From the NCBI GenBank assembly GCA_020433785.1, contig JAGRCC010000969.1, positions 1 to 8,200 on the forward strand: DNA of 8,200 nt, in the 5' to 3' direction. How positions within the stretch are numbered: position 1 is the first letter of the stretch; each line of letters opens with the position of its first letter. Source of the stretch: Anaerolineae bacterium (GTDB taxonomy: Bacteria; Chloroflexota; Anaerolineae; 4572-78; J111). Of this stretch, positions 5,483 to 8,200 are shown in pieces. Under the pieces are notes generated by a model that saw only the letters and a program-made list of their open reading frames with translations, was not told where the DNA came from and did not search any database. A program made the position numbers and the translations under genes.

Positions 5483-6439
5483 ATGCGCAGCTTAACCTTT
5501 GACGGTACCCTAAAATTTCAAACAGACACCCCTCGTCCCACCGTTCCCGCCGGTGAAGCCTTAATTCGCCCCATTCTGGCCGGCATCTGCAACACCGACA
5601 TCGAAATTGTGCGTGGTTACATGGGGTTTAGGGGCATCCTCGGCCACGAGTTCGTCGGTGTGGTTGAGCAAGCCGATGCGGCGCCAGAGTGGGTAGGGCA
5701 GCGTGTAGTCGGTGAAATCAATGCCTACTGCGGCGACTGCCCAACCTGCCGCCGGGGCGATCCGACCCAATGTCCGCACCGCACCACGTTGGGCATCGAT
5801 CGCCGCGACGGAACGATGGCCGATGCCTTCACCCTGCCCACCAAGCTACTCTACCCCGTACCCGACAGCGTCCCGAATGAGTGGGCGGTCTTCACCGAGC
5901 CGCTGGCTGCGGCCTGCGAGATTTTAGAGCAAGTCCATATCCGGCCGACTGATCGAGTGATTGTGCTAGGCGACGGTAAGTTAGGGTTGCTAATTGCTCA
6001 AGTCCTACAACTGACCGGCTGCGATCTGCTGGCGATCGGCCGCCATCAAACCAAGCTCGATATTTTGGGGCGGCGGGGGATTCGCACTGCCCTGGCCGGT
6101 GAGACCATCGAGCCGGGCGCTGATGTGGTTGTGGAAGCAACCGGCAGCGCCGCCGGTTTTGCCGCCGCGCGATCGCTGGTCCGGCCTCGCGGGACGTTGG
6201 TCCTCAAAAGTACGTTTCACGGTGAGGTCGAGCTCAATTTAAGCATGGTCGTGGTCGATGAGGTGACGGTCGTTGGCTCGCGCTGCGGGCCATTCGGGGC
6301 GGCGCTGCGGCTGCTGGCCCAACGGCTGGTCGATGTCGAGCCGTTGATCCACGCCACGTTTCCGTTAGATGACGGGCTGGCGGCTTTCGAGCAGGCGGTT
6401 GCGCCGGGGGTATTGAAAGTGTTGTTGTCGATGGAGTAG
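5483..6439 (+). CDS. Zinc-dependent medium-chain alcohol dehydrogenase
   Basis: This 318-residue protein shows the MDR/zinc alcohol dehydrogenase pattern. The catalytic-zinc ligands are C36 in GICNTD, H55-E56 in GHEFVG and probably E139 in TEPLA. The structural-zinc cysteines are C83, C86, C89 and C97 in a CxxCxxCx7C array. The Rossmann dinucleotide motif GDGKLG lies at 163-168. Such enzymes oxidise alcohols or reduce aldehydes and ketones with NAD(P); the substrate cannot be read from sequence. The second Rossmann strand ends AIGRH (184-188), with Gly-Arg where NAD-specific relatives usually have Asp, which hints at NADP preference (inference). It is somewhat shorter than the usual 340-350 residues but has no gap in the core motifs. 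A GGAG lies 9 bases before the ATG. It stands as a single gene, divergent from the sigma gene. Confidence 0.9.
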   Translation: MRSLTFDGTLKFQTDTPRPTVPAGEALIRPILAGICNTDIEIVRGYMGFRGILGHEFVGVVEQADAAPEWVGQRVVGEINAYCGDCPTCRRGDPTQCPHRTTLGIDRRDGTMADAFTLPTKLLYPVPDSVPNEWAVFTEPLAAACEILEQVHIRPTDRVIVLGDGKLGLLIAQVLQLTGCDLLAIGRHQTKLDILGRRGIRTALAGETIEPGADVVVEATGSAAGFAAARSLVRPRGTLVLKSTFHGEVELNLSMVVVDEVTVVGSRCGPFGAALRLLAQRLVDVEPLIHATFPLDDGLAAFEQAVAPGVLKVLLSME

Positions 6440-6508
6440 GCCACAGGTGCGCAGGGCCGATATGTGTGGCAACGAGTCGGACTACGCCTCGGACTGAGAT
6501 TGATCGGT

Positions 6509-6537
6509 TTGACATCCGTTTGGGCATTACATACAAT
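6509..6537 (+). promoter_or_regulatory. Near-consensus sigma-70 promoter of the MntA/HepT pair
   Basis: TTGACA (6509-6514) is a perfect -35 box and TACAAT (6532-6537) a 5-of-6 -10 box, with exactly 17 bases between them. Transcription would start near 6544, about 32 bases before the antitoxin ATG. Two direct copies of TCGGACT (6477-6483 and 6489-6495) lie just upstream. Confidence 0.75.
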
Positions 6538-6575
6538 CACACTCAAACAAGTAATATTCTCTGATAGTTACTAAT

Positions 6576-6911
6576 ATGGCTAAACAAATTTATAGTGAGA
6601 CAATCGACGTTCGGTTTCAAGAATGGCGCGATAAGATATTGGCGGTGCTCGGGCCTTATCAAGTTACGCGAGTAGCCCTATTTGGTTCAGCCGCGAGAGG
6701 TGAGGATACGCCTGACAGCGACATTGATATTTTGGTTGCGCTCAAACCACCGGGAGAGCGACCGGTCATCGGCCTAAAGTGGTTTGACTTAATCGACACG
6801 TTGAGCCGCACGCTGAATCGTCCCGTCGATTTAGTGACTGAGGATGGTCTAAGCCCCTACCTTCGGCCGTTCATCGAACAAGAGATGATCATTCTCTATG
6901 AAGAAAAGTGA
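6576..6911 (+). CDS. mntA: MntA-type minimal nucleotidyltransferase antitoxin
   Basis: This 111-residue MNT-domain protein carries the exact GSx10DxD motif: G37-S38, then D49 and D51 in SDIDIL. A third acidic residue, D85, lies in RPVDLV. These residues bind metal and ATP in the nucleotidyltransferase fold. Characterised MntA antitoxins transfer AMP groups from ATP to a tyrosine of the partner HepT toxin and so neutralise it. The partner gene starts inside this one with a 14-base overlap, which implies translational coupling. A near-consensus promoter lies just upstream. No clear Shine-Dalgarno precedes the ATG, but no other in-frame start lies upstream of the catalytic motif. Catalytic residues are intact, so the antitoxin should be active. 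Confidence 0.9.
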   Translation: MAKQIYSETIDVRFQEWRDKILAVLGPYQVTRVALFGSAARGEDTPDSDIDILVALKPPGERPVIGLKWFDLIDTLSRTLNRPVDLVTEDGLSPYLRPFIEQEMIILYEEK

Positions 6912-7230
6912 TATTGTCTACCTCAAGCACATTTGGGATGCCATCAATCAGATTGAAACTTATATAGCCACGCTGGATTTTCCCCAGTTTGAGCAAACCC
7001 GCCTGGTGCAAGACGGAGTCATTCGGCAGCTTGAGATCATCGGTGAAGCAAGCCGCAACTTGTCTGATGAATTTCGCGATGACCATGCCGAACTTCCTTG
7101 GCGGCAAATTATTGGTTTAAGAAACCGTCTTATCCACGCTTATTTTGATGTTAATTTGGGCATTATCTGGGAAATCGTTCAAGTGAATATTCCTCAGATG
7201 AAGCAGACAATTAGCTCATTCATCGACTAG
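6898..7230 (+). CDS. hepT: HepT-like (DUF86) toxin ribonuclease
   Basis: This 110-residue, mostly helical protein is of normal family length. It has the HEPN/HepT signature RNRLIHAY: R75, H80 and Y82 form the Rx4HxY motif. R and H are the ribonuclease residues and the Tyr is the site AMPylated by MntA in characterised systems. QLEIIGEASRNLSDEF (44-59) is also typical of DUF86. The ATG lies within the 3' end of mntA in a different frame, so the two are co-transcribed and probably coupled. The motif is complete, which suggests a functional toxin. Antitoxin-first gene order is common, though some studied modules are toxin-first. It ends 13 bases from the stop of the convergent propeller gene with no obvious terminator. 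Confidence 0.9.
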   Translation: MKKSDIVYLKHIWDAINQIETYIATLDFPQFEQTRLVQDGVIRQLEIIGEASRNLSDEFRDDHAELPWRQIIGLRNRLIHAYFDVNLGIIWEIVQVNIPQMKQTISSFID

Positions 7231-7243
7231 ACTTTGCCCATCA

Positions 7244-8200
7244 TTAATTCCACGACCAAAAACCCATTGTTCCCTCGTCAATAAATATGGGGAGGGTGCC
7301 TCGCTCGGCCACTGTATCGACCAGATAGACTCGCTCAACCCGATCCTCATCTTGGTCGCCGTAGACCAAATAGCGACCATCCGGCGACCAGAAACGGTGG
7401 CTTTGGGCGTACTGATCGAAACTGGCGATCACATAGCGCATTTGATAGGAAGGTGTGAACACGTTGTAGCCGCGCTCAACGCCGGTCGTTAGATCGATAA
7501 CGCGCCATTGAAGCCAAGGTTTGTCGCAACCCACTTTGTGCAGATAGGCAATTTTTTGCCCGTCAGGTGACCAGAAAAAGCCACTTACGCAAAAGGTGTT
7601 TCCCGTAAGCTGCTGAGCCTCACCCGTTTCTACATCGAAAATATGAATAGGGCCATAGAAGGGATCGGTTAGGTTTCTGACAGCCGCGTAAGCCACCTGC
7701 TGACCATTAGGCGACCACCCAAACGCAATTTGGTGACCGACATTCGTTTGCGTTACGGCGAGAGGTGAATCGGGGCCAACGATCTGAAGGGTGTCTTCGG
7801 CTTCATCGGCCATGGTGGCTAGCCACCGATTACCTTGAGGAGAGCTGGCGGGTGCGAGAAACGAGGCGGGCGAGTGCGGCAGCGCTTCGATGACATCACG
7901 CTTGATATCGTATAGGGCTAACCGGGCGTCAGGATTGAAGCGGCTCGATCCGCCGGTATGCCATAGCATCTGCTGGCCGTCGGGCATCCAGCCGAAATAA
8001 AAGGGCCGACCCTGATCCAGGAGACGATTGTTAATCCGCTCTCCTTCTATATCCACTAAATGCAAGCCGATTTGTCCCGCTTCTTTTTCAATTAGATAAG
8101 CCAACTGGCGGCATTCCGGTCGATCCGGGCAGGGTACGGGTGACCAATGGATATAAATGAAGAAGTGCTCGTCGTCCTGAGCGATCACTCGCGGCGAGGC
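7244..8200 (-). CDS. TolB/WD40-like beta-propeller protein, C-terminal part (5' end outside the window)
   Basis: The frame is open to the right edge, giving 318 visible residues. A GTG at 8188 is possible as a start, but the frame continues upstream of it, no ribosome-binding site or signal peptide is visible, and the protein would begin mid-blade, so the gene is probably cut by the window. Four or five blades show PD40/TolB-type motifs: FGWMPDGQQMLWH, FGWSPNGQQVAYA, FFWSPDGQKIAYLH and FWSPDGRYLVYG, preceded by a degenerate IYIHWSPVP. Such propellers are usually secreted or periplasmic and mediate protein interaction; no enzymatic residues are evident. It ends with TAA at 7244-7246. The blade type differs from both other propeller proteins in the window, so it is not a recent duplicate of them. 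Confidence 0.8.
   Translation of the reverse strand, partial: ASPRVIAQDDEHFFIYIHWSPVPCPDRPECRQLAYLIEKEAGQIGLHLVDIEGERINNRLLDQGRPFYFGWMPDGQQMLWHTGGSSRFNPDARLALYDIKRDVIEALPHSPASFLAPASSPQGNRWLATMADEAEDTLQIVGPDSPLAVTQTNVGHQIAFGWSPNGQQVAYAAVRNLTDPFYGPIHIFDVETGEAQQLTGNTFCVSGFFWSPDGQKIAYLHKVGCDKPWLQWRVIDLTTGVERGYNVFTPSYQMRYVIASFDQYAQSHRFWSPDGRYLVYGDQDEDRVERVYLVDTVAERGTLPIFIDEGTMGFWSWN

Noticed and set aside
6440..6470. GCCACA/TGTGGC inverted repeat after the dehydrogenase as a terminator
   Set aside because: The 6-bp stem has a 19-base loop and no T-run.

Overview
The window looks like ordinary chromosome from an environmental bacterium of moderately high GC, most likely a Chloroflexota member (Anaerolineae or a relative). 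This is an inference from family content: secreted LysM and beta-propeller proteins, an ECF sigma factor with an RskA-type anti-sigma factor, TolB-like WSPDG repeats, an MntA/HepT module and frequent TTG starts. I see no rRNA, tRNA, CRISPR array, insertion sequence or phage gene.

Left part (1-1222): the N-terminal end of a secreted lactonase-like beta-propeller protein runs leftward off the window. Next come a 377-base stretch with no convincing gene and a rightward small membrane protein of the GlsB/YeaQ/YmgE family. A short intergenic region then holds a 36-base palindromic element and the terminator of the next leftward gene.

Centre (1223-5257), all leftward: in transcription order, an ECF sigma factor, a membrane-anchored RskA-like anti-sigma factor, a strong hairpin terminator, then a 751-residue exported LysM protein. 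That protein carries two tandem copies (period exactly 966 bases) of a beta-propeller-like domain, each introduced by a methionine-rich linker. The layout recalls the mycobacterial SigK/RskA locus, where the sigma factor controls nearby secreted proteins. Control of the LysM protein by this sigma factor is a hypothesis, not something the sequence proves.

Right part: a divergent region (5258-5482) holds a 19-base palindrome, two hairpins and a good sigma-70-like promoter. It leads into a zinc-dependent medium-chain dehydrogenase (5483-6439). A near-consensus promoter then drives a 14-base-overlapping MntA antitoxin/HepT toxin pair (6576-7230). A leftward TolB/WD40-like propeller protein converges on it and runs off the right edge.

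The most notable points are the sigma/anti-sigma/Met-rich LysM locus, the indel-free internal duplication, and the palindromic element at 1114-1149 that may be a dispersed repeat. Most of the rest is recognisable as known families.
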